From Hyphomonas oceanitis SCH89 (lineage in GTDB: Bacteria; Pseudomonadota; Alphaproteobacteria; Caulobacterales; Hyphomonadaceae), in assembly GCF_000685295.1 (NCBI RefSeq), contig NZ_ARYL01000014.1, forward strand, positions 1 through 64,000: a stretch of DNA of 64,000 nucleotides, written 5' to 3'. Positions 41,553 through 49,912 of this stretch are shown here, piece after piece. The notes under the pieces were generated by a model. That model made no database searches, was not told the DNA's origin, and saw only the letters and a list, made by a program, of their open reading frames with translations. Made by a program: the position numbers and the translations under genes. Within the stretch, counting starts at the first letter, position 1; every line of letters starts with the position of its first letter.

Positions 41553-42278
41553 TCAGGCCATTTCGGTCGCTGGCCAGACCGTCCGGGCGAAAAAGGTCGC
41601 CTTCATCCGGTCCATATAGGCAACCAGGTTCGTATGGCCGCGCACAAGGTCGGTCAGCGGCGTGTCAAAGAACTCGGTCGCGCAATTGATCAGCACGCTC
41701 ACCACGCTGGCATCTGCGGCCTTTGGCTTGTCACCGAAAAGGTAGGGCTTGGCGCCGAGCTGAATGGCGACCGCCTGAAGGTCCCATTCGGCAAGCTGCA
41801 GTCGCTCTGCCTCGGTATGGCGTCCTATGCCGGTCGCATAATGCGTTGCCGCCATGCCTTCGCGCAGCCCGGCCACCATGTCCGACAAAGCCGGTTCCGG
41901 CATGCCGTCAAAGAAGTGGATAGGTCCCTTGTAGAAATTCTCGTCCTTCAGCCAGCGTTCCGTCCGCATCACTGCCGCGAGATTGTCTTCCACCATCCGC
42001 TCCAGCGCCCAGCCAGCCGCGCGCTGCTCGTCGGTCAATCCCGCATCAAGCGACTTGTGCAGCTTTTTCTCGAAATGCGCCCGGATGAAATTGCTGTCCT
42101 GAACCAGTACGTCGCCATCCATCACATAGGGCGCCTTGTGCTTGGACACGGCCTCGAGGTCGGCAATGGCGCGATCAAATTCCACGCCCAGCATTTGCAG
42201 CTGGATGTCGGTCTTCATCACAAAGGGGCTGGGCGAGGGGCAATCGAACATTGGGCCCCATCCGTAAAGTGTGATCAT
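41553..42278 (-). CDS. Glutathione S-transferase family protein
   Basis: A 241-aa GST. The thioredoxin-fold N-terminal domain is MITLYGWGPMFDCPSPSPFVMKTDIQLQMLGVEFDRA..., and the all-helical C-terminal domain contains FGDKPKAADASVVSVLINCATEFFDTPL, the conserved N-capping Asp region of GSTs. It probably conjugates or reduces toxic electrophiles. GGAG precedes ATG. Divergent from the YafY-type regulator, with a strong 26-nt palindrome between them. Confidence 0.88.
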   Translation of the reverse strand: MITLYGWGPMFDCPSPSPFVMKTDIQLQMLGVEFDRAIADLEAVSKHKAPYVMDGDVLVQDSNFIRAHFEKKLHKSLDAGLTDEQRAAGWALERMVEDNLAAVMRTERWLKDENFYKGPIHFFDGMPEPALSDMVAGLREGMAATHYATGIGRHTEAERLQLAEWDLQAVAIQLGAKPYLFGDKPKAADASVVSVLINCATEFFDTPLTDLVRGHTNLVAYMDRMKATFFARTVWPATEMA

Positions 42279-42324
42279 TGTCAGTCTCCGTCTCAAGGTT
42301 GCGATAGGGGCTTGATACGGCAAG

Positions 42325-42350
42325 GCTGCTGACAGCATGGTGTCAGCAGC
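42325..42350. promoter_or_regulatory. Operator between GST and YafY-type regulator genes
   Basis: GCTGCTGACA (42325-42334) and TGTCAGCAGC (42341-42350) are a perfect 10-bp inverted repeat with a 6-nt spacer. It ends 19 nt before the regulator ATG and 46 nt before the GST ATG, so the YafY-type protein probably binds here and controls both genes. Confidence 0.78.
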
Positions 42351-42369
42351 GTGGCAGTAGGACAAGAAA

Positions 42370-43056
42370 ATGAGACGCACCGAACGCCTGTTCCAGATCA
42401 TCCAGGTCCTGCGCCGCCATCGCGCGCCGGTCACAGGGCAAGTGCTGGCGGAAGAGCTGGAAGTCTCCCTGCGCACGCTCTATCGCGACATGGCCGAACT
42501 GATCGCCCAGCGCGTACCCATCCGCGGCGAGGCCGGCACCGGCTATGTGCTGGAAGATGGGTATGACATGCCGCCGCTCATGCTCACAGCCGACGAACTG
42601 GAAGCCGCCGTGCTTGGTGCGCAATGGGTCGCGGCGCGTGGCGACGCGGCCCTCGCCCGGGGCGCGCGCGACCTCATCGCCAAGCTCACGGTCGCCGTGC
42701 CGCGCGAATTGCAACCGGTCATTGTCGATTCCGGCCTCACGCCTGTCAGCTTCAAGGAGCGCCCGAAGGACAGTTTCGACGTCGCGCTTGTGCGCCAGTC
42801 AATCCGTGGTCAGACAAAGCTCGCGCTCGACTATGCCGACGAGACGGGCAATGTCACACGCCGCGTGGTGTGGCCTTTCCTGCTCGCCTATTGGGACGAT
42901 GTCCGACTGATCGGTGCCTGGTGCGAACTGCGACAGGACTTCCGCCATTTCCGCACGGACAGGGTGCGCAAGGCCGAAACGCTCGGCCGCTTCCCGGAAC
43001 GCATCACCACCCTGCGCCGCAAATGGGAAGCCCAGCGCCGACCTCCCAAGACCTAG
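42370..43056 (+). CDS. YafY-type HTH-WYL transcriptional regulator
   Basis: A 228-aa regulator. The DeoR-like helix-turn-helix is RRTERLFQIIQVLRRHRAPVTGQVLAEELEVSLRTLYRDMAEL (1-45), followed by IRGEAGTGYVLEDGYDMPPLMLT and a WYL-type C-terminal domain with TKLALDYADETGNVTRRVVWPFLLAYWDDVRLIGAWCELRQDFRHFRTDRV. WYL domains bind nucleic acid or small ligands. It probably represses the divergent GST gene through the palindrome between them. Its end overlaps ogt by 4 nt tail to tail. Confidence 0.92.
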   Translation: MRRTERLFQIIQVLRRHRAPVTGQVLAEELEVSLRTLYRDMAELIAQRVPIRGEAGTGYVLEDGYDMPPLMLTADELEAAVLGAQWVAARGDAALARGARDLIAKLTVAVPRELQPVIVDSGLTPVSFKERPKDSFDVALVRQSIRGQTKLALDYADETGNVTRRVVWPFLLAYWDDVRLIGAWCELRQDFRHFRTDRVRKAETLGRFPERITTLRRKWEAQRRPPKT

Positions 43057-43631
43057 TCGAAGAGGCCCGGCAAGGTCGGCGCCGCGCCGTCTGCATCGGC
43101 CTGTTCCAGTTGCAGCATCTTGCGTTTCGTCGCCCGCCCGCCATAGGCCGAGAAGCCGCCAATCTTGCCCGATGCCGCGAGCACCCTGTGGCACGGCACC
43201 ACCAGCGGCCACGGGTTCTTGCCCATCGCCGCGCCAATCGCCCGCGCCGCATGTGGATCGCCAATCTGCCGCGCCAGCGCGCCATAGCTCGTCGTCTGCC
43301 CCCAGCCCACATCCCGCAGCACGGTATAGACTTTCGCGCTGAACGCATTCACGCGGCTCATGTCGAGATCTATGTCGGTGAAGGCCACGGGCTCGCCCTT
43401 GAAATAGGCATGCATCCGGTCCTCGCAGTCAGACACATTGTCCGGCAGCTTGTCAGACCAGGCCGCGCGCGTGATGCGCCCCAGCCGCATTTCTGTCGCC
43501 GCCTCGCTCGCTTCCGGCAGCTGCACCTGGATCAGGCCCGCAGAAGTCCATGCCAGGCCGCACGGTCCAATGGCCGTATCGAACAGGTGGAAATGGGCTT
43601 CTGCCCGGTCAGGATCATTGCCCTGCGTCAT
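43053..43631 (-). CDS. ogt: Methylated-DNA-protein-cysteine methyltransferase
   Basis: A 192-aa alkyltransferase. The active-site motif is VVPCHRVLAASGKIGGFSAYGG; the helix-turn-helix TTSYGALARQIGDPHAARAIGAAMGKNPWP precedes it. The cysteine takes methyl groups from O6-methylguanine and the protein is then spent. A non-conserved N-terminal half is present as in Ogt/Ada proteins. It lies tail to tail with the regulator gene and seems to be a single-gene unit. Confidence 0.94.
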   Translation of the reverse strand: MTQGNDPDRAEAHFHLFDTAIGPCGLAWTSAGLIQVQLPEASEAATEMRLGRITRAAWSDKLPDNVSDCEDRMHAYFKGEPVAFTDIDLDMSRVNAFSAKVYTVLRDVGWGQTTSYGALARQIGDPHAARAIGAAMGKNPWPLVVPCHRVLAASGKIGGFSAYGGRATKRKMLQLEQADADGAAPTLPGLFD

Positions 43632-43752
43632 GCCTTCAGGATCACTCCGAATGGATCAGGCATCAAGGGCATTTGCCGAAAGAATGCGTTTGGCGCCGAT
43701 CACTTTCGGCTGCTAGGGAGAAGGCGATCAAAAAAATCGAGAGGAAACAGGT

Positions 43753-44523
43753 ATGGGCAGAGTTCAGGGAAAAATGGCATTCATCACCGGCGGCGCGCAG
43801 GGCCTCGGCGAAGCCATCGGCAAGATGCTGGCCAAGGAGGGCGCCAAGGTCACGTTGACCGATGTGAACGGCGCGGGCGCCGAAAAAGTCGCCGCCGAAA
43901 TCAACGCCGCCCATGGCGAGGGCACCGCCTTCGCATTCCAGCATGACGTCACCGATGAAGCCCGCTGGCAGGAAGTCCTGAACGCCGCCCATGAGGCAAT
44001 GGGTGGCATAAACATTCTCGTCAACAATGCCGGCATCGGCTCGCTCGGCTCGGTCGAGGACGAAAACTATGACACGTTCAAAAAGGTCCAGACGGTCGAC
44101 GTCGACTCCATCTTCCTCGGCTGCAAATATGCGATCCCGCTGATGCGCGCCCACGGCCTCGGCTCGATCATCAACATCTCGTCCATCGCCGGCATCATCG
44201 CCAGCGCGAACTATGTCTCCTACAACACGGCCAAGGCCGCCGTGCGCCACATCTCCAAGTCCATCGCGCTGCATTGCGCCAAGGGCGGCCAGATCCGCTG
44301 CAACTCGGTCCACCCGGTCTTCATCAACACGCCGATCCTCGATCGCACCAAGGAAATGTTCGGCGAAGAAGAAGCCCTCGCCAAGCTCGGCCGCCAGATC
44401 CCCCTCGGCAAGGTCGGTGAGCCGGACGATATCGCCTACGCCGTGCTCTATCTCGCCTCCGACGAATCCAAACTGGTCACCGGCATCGAACTGAAAGTCG
44501 ATGGCGGCATTTCCGCGATGTAG
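43753..44523 (+). CDS. Short-chain dehydrogenase/reductase
   Basis: A 256-aa classical SDR. TGGAQGLGEAIGKML near 13-27 binds NAD(P), NNAG near 92 and the Ser-Tyr-Lys triad with YNTAK near 157 complete the active site. The C-terminal GIELKVDGGISAM is typical. An Asp after the second strand (TLTDVNG) suggests NAD rather than NADP. Resembles 3-alpha/3-hydroxy alcohol dehydrogenases such as cyclopentanol dehydrogenase; substrate not certain. GGAAAC lies before ATG. Confidence 0.9.
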   Translation: MGRVQGKMAFITGGAQGLGEAIGKMLAKEGAKVTLTDVNGAGAEKVAAEINAAHGEGTAFAFQHDVTDEARWQEVLNAAHEAMGGINILVNNAGIGSLGSVEDENYDTFKKVQTVDVDSIFLGCKYAIPLMRAHGLGSIINISSIAGIIASANYVSYNTAKAAVRHISKSIALHCAKGGQIRCNSVHPVFINTPILDRTKEMFGEEEALAKLGRQIPLGKVGEPDDIAYAVLYLASDESKLVTGIELKVDGGISAM

Positions 44524-44532
44524 GCGGGCTTG

Positions 44533-45042
44533 ATGGGGATGAGAATAGAACCCGTCACGGATTTCGGAGTATTCGATAAGCCGCTCCGGAATATCCGGGC
44601 AAGTCTCGACGGCGAGGCCGTGACACTGGATCTGATTCCGGAAACGACGCGATTGGTATCACGTGCTTCGTGGTCAGATATGACTGATGTGGAACAGAGG
44701 ATCGTCTTTGGGGATAAAGACGTTGCCCGAGAGATTGTCGAATCTGACAAATGCCTGCGAGTGAATTTCGATCCGGTATGGGGCTGGGTGACCTACAGAG
44801 AAGTCAGCGACGGCAGCTTTCCGACAATTGATATGACGGATTGGCCACGCCTCGCTGATACGCGTTTCTATTACCCGTTTGGACGCATCATACATTCGCC
44901 CTGGCTTGCGACTGTACCGGACTACCAATGGCCTACGGCCGGCAATTTTGTACATTTCAGGATACTCAGTGCGACGACATGCATGGATATCATCTCGAAC
45001 GAACCAGAAGGTGGGTGGCGCGATAATCTCAAGCGCTCTTGA
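44533..45042 (+). CDS. Hypothetical protein in AT-richer DNA
   Basis: A 169-aa product beginning MGMRIEPVTDF, without signal peptide or membrane helix; it is rich in aromatic residues (e.g. VWGWVTYREV, DWPRLADTRFYYPFGRIIHSPWL) and has no family I recognise. Codon use has more A/T-ending codons than its neighbours, suggesting recent acquisition. Nothing adjacent explains it. A minus-strand frame over the same DNA (44674-45123) is less protein-like. An ATG two codons later could be the start. Confidence 0.6.
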   Translation: MGMRIEPVTDFGVFDKPLRNIRASLDGEAVTLDLIPETTRLVSRASWSDMTDVEQRIVFGDKDVAREIVESDKCLRVNFDPVWGWVTYREVSDGSFPTIDMTDWPRLADTRFYYPFGRIIHSPWLATVPDYQWPTAGNFVHFRILSATTCMDIISNEPEGGWRDNLKRS

Positions 45043-45183
45043 AATGTTGAGAATCCCAAAATTGGCCAGCCAGCAGCGTAGGATTACTATTAACCGGCTC
45101 GTGACCGCGTCGGCGTAAGTCACTGCTCTTGTCAGCCTCTATTTGTTCATGTTATGTTCTTTTTCTCAACTGGGGGAAAGATG

Positions 45184-45555
45184 ATGATTGGATATGTAAC
45201 TTTCGGCACGTCAGACCTTGCCCGCGCGGCTGCATTCTATGATGCGATCGCCAAGGAAATGGGCACGGGCCGCATGATGGAAACCGACACATATATTGCA
45301 TGGGGTACGCCGGGCGGCGGCGCAGGCATTGCCGCCACGCTGCCGTTTGACGGCAAGCCGGCGACGGTCGGGAATGGCACGATGGTAGCGCTTGAGGCGA
45401 AGGACAAGGAACAGGTCCACCGGCTCTACAAGATCGCGATCACACAGGGCGGCACCGATGAAGGCCCTCCCGGCCCGCGCGGTGAGGGCGGTTTCTATGC
45501 CGCCTATTTCCGCGATCCGGACGGTAACAAGCTGAACGCCTTCATCATGGGGTGA
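45184..45555 (+). CDS. VOC-family (glyoxalase-like) protein
   Basis: A 123-aa VOC protein. MIGYVTFGTSDLARAAAFYDAI is the typical start; the middle has GGGAGIAATLPFDGKPA; and GFYAAYFRDPDGNKLNAFIMG is the typical end. GGGGG lies 7 nt before the chosen ATG. A possible promoter TTGTCA-N17-TTATGT (45129-45157) precedes it. The end overlaps the convergent MFS gene by 11 nt. Confidence 0.88.
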   Translation: MIGYVTFGTSDLARAAAFYDAIAKEMGTGRMMETDTYIAWGTPGGGAGIAATLPFDGKPATVGNGTMVALEAKDKEQVHRLYKIAITQGGTDEGPPGPRGEGGFYAAYFRDPDGNKLNAFIMG

Positions 45556-46786
45556 GCGTCTTCTTGGACGTCACCAGGAACGCGTAGATACACAGCACCG
45601 CCATAACGCCCGCTGACGCATAAAGCGTCAGCGGTGCGGCGATGGAATAGAGGCCTGCGCCGATCAGCGGTCCGAACACAAACCCGGCCGGCGGGGCTGC
45701 AGCCAGCAGCGCCGCCGCCGAACCCTGCTCATGCCGCTCCACCGACAGGCTGCCCAGCGCATTGGCGGATGGCACAGCCAGCGCGCCGCCCACACCGGCG
45801 ATCAGGAAGCTGACGCACATGGCCCAGAAAGGGTGGAACGTGTCGGCGCAGATATAGCCGAGCGCGACCAGTCCGAGGCCTATGGGCAGGATCTTCCGCG
45901 GGTCGGGCCGGCGCGGCACGATATAGCCGAACTGCACGATGATCATCGCCACCGCGAGGCAGGAGAAGATGATCCCGGTATAGCGCACGGCAATCTCGCC
46001 GGCAGTATGCGCTGCCGTATCGACGAAATGGTAGCGGTCCTCGATGAACCAGCCAATCGTCTGCTGGATCATGCCGATGGCCATGAAATAGATGAACAGG
46101 AAAACAAGGTGCGGCAGCACGCGCTTGTCATTGAACGCCAGCGGTGTCGGGCGTTTGGACTCGCGCGGCGTGTTGCGCGTCCTCGGCAGCACGAAAGCGA
46201 GGATGATGCCGACGGCGATATTGAGGATGATCGTGCCCCAGAGCGGCACCAGTGCTCCGAAGGGCGCAAGCACGGCCGCGCCCGCCGGGCCAAGGATCGA
46301 GCCGACGCTCATTGATGCCCCCAGCATGCCAAGGCCCCCGGCGCGGGTCAGCGTGGTTGTCGCGTCCGTCATCGCCGCCATCGAGGCTGGCTGCAGGCCG
46401 GGCGCCAGCAGGCCAAACCAGAGCCGCGTAAACGCTAGCAGGAAAAACGCCGCGAGCCCCGTCACCACGCCGGCCAGCGCGGCGCTCAGTGCAAACAGGA
46501 AGGCCATGTTCAAGAGGCCCATCGCGACCAGCGAGAATACCATGACGCGCTTGCGCCCGATCCGGTCGGCCAGCCGTCCCCAGACCGGGATCATGAAGGC
46601 ATAGAGGGCTGAGGAGAAGGTCAGGATGCCCGCCACTTCGATCGGGGCCAGCCCGGCTTTTCGCGCGAGCGGAGCCACAACCACGAAGTTGATTGTCATC
46701 CCGGCGCCCATGGCGACCATGGCGAGGGCAATCATGCCCTGCTGCAGGCGGGTCAACGGGCGAAGGGGCGTTTCTGTGTCTGTCAT
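45545..46786 (-). CDS. MFS transporter
   Basis: A 413-aa major-facilitator protein with about 12 helices. The loop 2-3 signature is GRLADRIGRKRVMVFS near residues 70-85. In the second half RRPDPRKILPIGLGL is the corresponding loop. Sequence style resembles drug:H+ antiporters of the TetA/Bcr type. No regulator is adjacent. Drug efflux is possible but not shown. Confidence 0.9.
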   Translation of the reverse strand: MTDTETPLRPLTRLQQGMIALAMVAMGAGMTINFVVVAPLARKAGLAPIEVAGILTFSSALYAFMIPVWGRLADRIGRKRVMVFSLVAMGLLNMAFLFALSAALAGVVTGLAAFFLLAFTRLWFGLLAPGLQPASMAAMTDATTTLTRAGGLGMLGASMSVGSILGPAGAAVLAPFGALVPLWGTIILNIAVGIILAFVLPRTRNTPRESKRPTPLAFNDKRVLPHLVFLFIYFMAIGMIQQTIGWFIEDRYHFVDTAAHTAGEIAVRYTGIIFSCLAVAMIIVQFGYIVPRRPDPRKILPIGLGLVALGYICADTFHPFWAMCVSFLIAGVGGALAVPSANALGSLSVERHEQGSAAALLAAAPPAGFVFGPLIGAGLYSIAAPLTLYASAGVMAVLCIYAFLVTSKKTLTP

Positions 46787-46941
46787 CCCCGATTCCCCTT
46801 CATTGGATCACTCAGAGCTAGTCTGGCTCACGTTCCGGGCCAACCGTGTCGCAGGGTAAACCGGCAGTGGTGACCTTGCACTCACTCACCAACACACCCT
46901 AAGTGACACTTATAAGCCACCCTGTTTCCGGAGAGATTACA

Positions 46942-47235
46942 ATGCGCGCGATCCTGGATGTTGTCCTGTTCCTCCTGAACATCGCCACATGGATCATTAT
47001 CGTGCAGGCCGTCATGTCCTGGCTCGTGGCTTTCAACGTCCTCTCCATCCGCAACCCCACCGTGCGCAGCATCTGGGGCGGGCTGGAGCGCATTACCGAG
47101 CCGGTCTATGCGCCGATCCGCCGGATCATTCCGCCCCTCGGCGGTTTGGACCTCACGCCCATGGCCGTGCTTCTGATCATCTTCTTCCTGCAGCGCCTGA
47201 TCGTCCGCTACGGCTACACGATCGCGCCTTTCTAG
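46942..47235 (+). CDS. YggT-family membrane protein
   Basis: A 97-aa YggT protein with two hydrophobic segments (ILDVVLFLLNIATWIIIVQAVMSWLV and MAVLLIIFFLQRLIVRY) separated by the conserved PVYAPIRRIIPPLGGLDLTPM. YggT proteins are linked to membrane/division and osmotic functions in other bacteria. GGAGAG precedes ATG. It starts a tight run yggT-DUF167-folD-HNH. Confidence 0.92.
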   Translation: MRAILDVVLFLLNIATWIIIVQAVMSWLVAFNVLSIRNPTVRSIWGGLERITEPVYAPIRRIIPPLGGLDLTPMAVLLIIFFLQRLIVRYGYTIAPF

Positions 47236-47239
47236 CCCG

Positions 47240-47521
47240 ATGCACCGGCTCACCGTTCGCGTGCAGCCAAACGCCTCTGCCGACCGGATCGAAGGCCCCG
47301 AGACCGACGCGGCGGGCCGCACCTACCTCAAAGTCCGCGTCCGCGCCGTTCCGGAAGACGGCAAGGCCAATGCGGCGGTCGAAAAACTGCTCGCAAAGCA
47401 TCTCGGCCTGCCAAAGTCTGCCGTCAGGGTGGTGACGGGCGCCAAGAACCGGCTAAAAGGCCTCGATATAGACGGGCCGCCGGATCTGGCGGCTGTTCTG
47501 GCAGGGATGATGCAGGAATGA
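47240..47521 (+). CDS. DUF167 (YggU-like) protein
   Basis: A 93-aa DUF167 protein with [18 protein letters not shown] and the conserved [46 protein letters not shown]. The family, next to YggT in many bacteria, is small, cytoplasmic and of unknown activity. Four nt after yggT; stop overlaps folD ATG. Confidence 0.93.
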   Translation: MHRLTVRVQPNASADRIEGPETDAAGRTYLKVRVRAVPEDGKANAAVEKLLAKHLGLPKSAVRVVTGAKNRLKGLDIDGPPDLAAVLAGMMQE

Positions 47522-48405
47522 GTGCTCAGCGGATTGATGGAACAGGTGTCGCCGCCCAAGTGCGCGCCAAAGTGGCCAAAGCCGTCAAGGCGCTGCCGGG
47601 CCAGCCTGCGCTCGCGGTTGTCCTCGTCGGGGAAGACCCCGCCAGCCAGGTCTATGTCCGCTCCAAGGTCCGCCTCACCGAAGAAGCCGGGATGGTCTCC
47701 GTCCATCACCAGCTTCCCGCCACGGCCACGCAGGCCGAAGTCGAAGACCTGATCGCCCGCCTCAATGCCGACGACACAATCGACGGCATCCTGCTCCAGC
47801 TGCCTTTGCCCAAGGGCCTCGACGAGCACAGCGCCATTGAATGCATCGACCCCGACAAGGATGTCGACGGCCTTACCGAAGTCTCCGCCGGCCGCCTCAC
47901 GCTCGGCAAGCCCGGCCTGCGCCCCTGCACGCCGAATGGTTGCGTCATCCTCGCGAAAAGCGCCCTCGGCGCTGATCTCTCCGGCCGCCACGTCGTCGTC
48001 ATCGGCCGCTCCATTCTTGTCGGCAAGCCCGCCGCGCTGCTCTTCCTCGCCGAGAACTGCACGGTCACCATCGCCCACAGCCGCACGGCAGACCTGCCGG
48101 CCGTCTGCCGCACGGCCGACATCCTCGTGCCCGCCGTCGGTCGTCCCAACATGGTCAAGGGCGACTGGGTCAAGCCCGGCGCCACGCTCATTGATGTCGG
48201 CATCAACCGCATTCCCGCGTCTGAAAAGGGCGAGGGCAAGACGCGCCTTGTCGGCGATGCAGACTTTGCCGATTGCGAACCCGTGGCCGGCCACATCACG
48301 CCCGTCCCCGGCGGCGTTGGCCCCATGACCATCGCCTGCCTGCTGCGCAATACGGTGCTGGCCGCCTGCACCCGGCGCGGCTGGAGCGTGCCGGAGAGTC
48401 TGTGA
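47518..48405 (+). CDS. folD: Methylene-THF dehydrogenase/cyclohydrolase FolD
   Basis: A 295-aa FolD. The catalytic lysine segment is [16 protein letters not shown], then [13 protein letters not shown], the NADP motif [32 protein letters not shown] and the final [22 protein letters not shown]. It interconverts 5,10-methylene-, methenyl- and 10-formyl-THF. ATG overlaps the DUF167 stop and its own TGA overlaps the HNH gene's GTG, so the four genes form one translated unit. Confidence 0.97.
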   Translation: MSAQRIDGTGVAAQVRAKVAKAVKALPGQPALAVVLVGEDPASQVYVRSKVRLTEEAGMVSVHHQLPATATQAEVEDLIARLNADDTIDGILLQLPLPKGLDEHSAIECIDPDKDVDGLTEVSAGRLTLGKPGLRPCTPNGCVILAKSALGADLSGRHVVVIGRSILVGKPAALLFLAENCTVTIAHSRTADLPAVCRTADILVPAVGRPNMVKGDWVKPGATLIDVGINRIPASEKGEGKTRLVGDADFADCEPVAGHITPVPGGVGPMTIACLLRNTVLAACTRRGWSVPESL

Positions 48406-48650
48406 GCCAGGAGTTCGCGCCCCCCGCAACCAAGATGTTCCAGCGCCTCTGGCAGGCGCAGGGCGGCAAGTGCGCGCTCTGCGGCAAGCCCATGCCGTCC
48501 ACGCGCTTTGCCGTTGGTCACGCCACGGTCTGGAAGAAACAGCGCCCCACGTTCGACCACATCCACGCCCTCGCGCGCGGCGGCCCGGATGACGAGTCAA
48601 ACCTCCAGCTTGCCCATGCCGTCTGTAACAAGCGCAAGGGTAAAGGTTAA
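48402..48650 (+). CDS. Small HNH endonuclease-like protein
   Basis: An 82-aa protein starting with GTG (GGAG 5-6 nt upstream) that overlaps the folD stop (GTGA). KCALCGKPM provides the first Cys pair, and the HNH core is [30 protein letters not shown] with the second Cys near the end. Most single-domain HNH proteins nick or cut DNA. Its position, coupled to folD, is housekeeping-like rather than phage-like. No partner methylase. Target unknown. Confidence 0.85.
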   Translation: MSQEFAPPATKMFQRLWQAQGGKCALCGKPMPSTRFAVGHATVWKKQRPTFDHIHALARGGPDDESNLQLAHAVCNKRKGKG

Positions 48651-49117
48651 GCCTCGGCGGCCTTGGCCGCGCCATTGCGCTCCATCAGGTAACGCGGGCC
48701 CGGCCCAAGGCGCGCTGCCCGGTCTTCCGGATTGTACAGCGCGCAATTCGACAGCGACAGGCACCCGCACCCGATGCACACGTCCAGCCGGTCGCGCATC
48801 AGTTCCAGCCGCTCGATCTGAGCATCCAGTCGCTCCCGGAACTGCGCGCTGATCTTCGACCAGTCCGCCTTGGTCGGCGTGCGCTCCTGCGGCAGGCCCG
48901 ACAGCAGTTCGCCAATCTCGGCCACGGTGAAGCCCAGCTGCTGCGCAATCATCACGAAGGACAGCCGCCGCACGTCAGAGCGCAGGAACCGCCGCTGCCC
49001 GCCCGCATTTCGCATCGCCCGTATCAGGCCCTTGTCCTCGTAGAAGCGGATCGCCGACACCGCCACGCCTGTGCGCGCCGCCAATTGCCCAATCGGAATG
49101 AGATCAGTTGTTTTCAT
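48647..49117 (-). CDS. soxR: Redox-sensitive transcriptional activator SoxR
   Basis: A 156-aa MerR-family regulator. The HTH is IPIGQLAARTGVAVSAIRFYEDKGLI, a dimer helix follows, and the [2Fe-2S] cysteines are Cys114, 117, 119 and 125 (CX2CXCX5C), exactly the SoxR pattern. Oxidised SoxR untwists promoters with 19-bp spacers. It is divergent from the VOC gene whose promoter carries a SoxR box. No soxS is nearby, as is usual outside enterobacteria. Confidence 0.96.
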   Translation of the reverse strand: MKTTDLIPIGQLAARTGVAVSAIRFYEDKGLIRAMRNAGGQRRFLRSDVRRLSFVMIAQQLGFTVAEIGELLSGLPQERTPTKADWSKISAQFRERLDAQIERLELMRDRLDVCIGCGCLSLSNCALYNPEDRAARLGPGPRYLMERNGAAKAAEA

Positions 49118-49144
49118 GGCACGAGGAAATAGCAAAGAAATATC

Positions 49145-49175
49145 TTGACCTCAAGTAAGGTTGAGGAATTATCAA
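49145..49175 (+). promoter_or_regulatory. SoxR-controlled promoter of the VOC gene
   Basis: TTGACC (49145-49150) and TATCAA (49170-49175) are 19 bp apart, the over-long spacing of MerR-type promoters. The spacer region holds the palindrome CCTCAAGTAAGGTTGAGG (49149-49166), nearly the E. coli SoxR site. Confidence 0.9.
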
Positions 49176-49230
49176 AGACGTCCAATCACGGAAAAAGGGG
49201 CCTGAAAGCCCGCACGAAAGGACGTCTCCC

Positions 49231-49614
49231 ATGCCCACCGCAACCCTCGAACATGTCAACATCACCGTCAGCGACATTGACCGCACAACCCGCATGCTGG
49301 AGCGCATCTTCGGATGGCACCTGCGCTGGAAAGGCGCGTCCATCAACAATGGACAGACCGCGCATGTGGGTACGGACACGGCCTATATCGCGCTCTATTC
49401 CCCCGGCGAGACGGATGCGCCCAACCAGATCACCTACAATACGCAAGGCGGTCTCAACCATGTCGGGGTCATCGTCGATGATCTCGCCGCCGCCGAACGC
49501 CGCATCCTCGACGCCGGCTTCGTCACGCACTCCCACCAGACGTACAATCCCGGCAGCCGCTTCTATTTCCACGACTATGACAATGTCGAATACGAAGTGC
49601 TTTCCTACGCCTGA
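49231..49614 (+). CDS. VOC-family (glyoxalase-like) protein, SoxR target
   Basis: A 127-aa VOC protein. LEHVNITVSDIDRTTRMLERIFGWHLRWKG at the N-terminus, HVGVIVDDLAAAERRILDAGF in the middle and RFYFHDYDNVEYEVLSYA at the end place metal-binding His/Glu residues. It is expressed from the SoxR promoter 55 nt upstream and ends at a terminator, so it likely handles a redox-cycling compound or its products. The substrate is not known. Confidence 0.92.
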   Translation: MPTATLEHVNITVSDIDRTTRMLERIFGWHLRWKGASINNGQTAHVGTDTAYIALYSPGETDAPNQITYNTQGGLNHVGVIVDDLAAAERRILDAGFVTHSHQTYNPGSRFYFHDYDNVEYEVLSYA

Positions 49615-49618
49615 ACGG

Positions 49619-49655
49619 AAAAGGCCCGGTCTCTCTCGGGAGGCCGGGCCTTTGT
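49619..49655 (+). terminator. Terminator after the SoxR-controlled gene
   Basis: AAAGGCCCGG and CCGGGCCTTT pair across a 14-nt loop, a few nt after the stop codon. A short T run follows. It could also terminate the convergent small gene. Confidence 0.85.
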
Positions 49656-49681
49656 TCAGATCACTGTCATGGCAGCGTGGA

Positions 49682-49912
49682 TCAGGACGGGCTTTGGTCC
49701 GGGCCGTCCGCGATATCCTCGATCACCTCATCGGTTTTGTCGGCCACGTCATTGGCCACGCGAGCCGTATCTTCAGGCAAGGTTTGAAGCGTGGCATCCA
49801 TCTTCCGGCCTGCGCCTTCGAAAGAGCCTTCCTGAATATAGAAAATGCCAAGCGATACGATGAACACGATGCAGATCACTGCCAGTATCGTGGAAAGAAT
49901 GTCTCTGCGCAT
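49682..49912 (-). CDS. Small membrane protein with acidic tail
   Basis: A 76-aa protein. One N-terminal helix MRRDILSTILAVICIVFIVSLGIFY (1-25), then a soluble, probably helical tail (KMDATLQTLPEDTARVANDVADKTDEVIEDIADGPDQSPS) with many Asp/Glu. AAGGGGC precedes ATG. No known family. Single gene, convergent with the VOC gene; function unknown. Confidence 0.75.
   Translation of the reverse strand: MRRDILSTILAVICIVFIVSLGIFYIQEGSFEGAGRKMDATLQTLPEDTARVANDVADKTDEVIEDIADGPDQSPS

Noticed and set aside
43675-43710. GCCGAAAG...CTTTCGGC inverted repeat before the SDR gene
   Set aside because: The arms are 20 nt apart, no T run follows and no obvious regulator is present; too weak to call a terminator or operator.
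42624-43946. Plus-strand frame of 440 codons across the regulator, ogt and SDR starts
   Set aside because: It crosses three genes in the wrong frames and its translation is Arg/Pro-rich.
44674-45123. Minus-strand frame opposite the AT-richer hypothetical gene
   Set aside because: The plus-strand frame has a more natural amino-acid mix and better placed start; neither is proven, but only one was kept.
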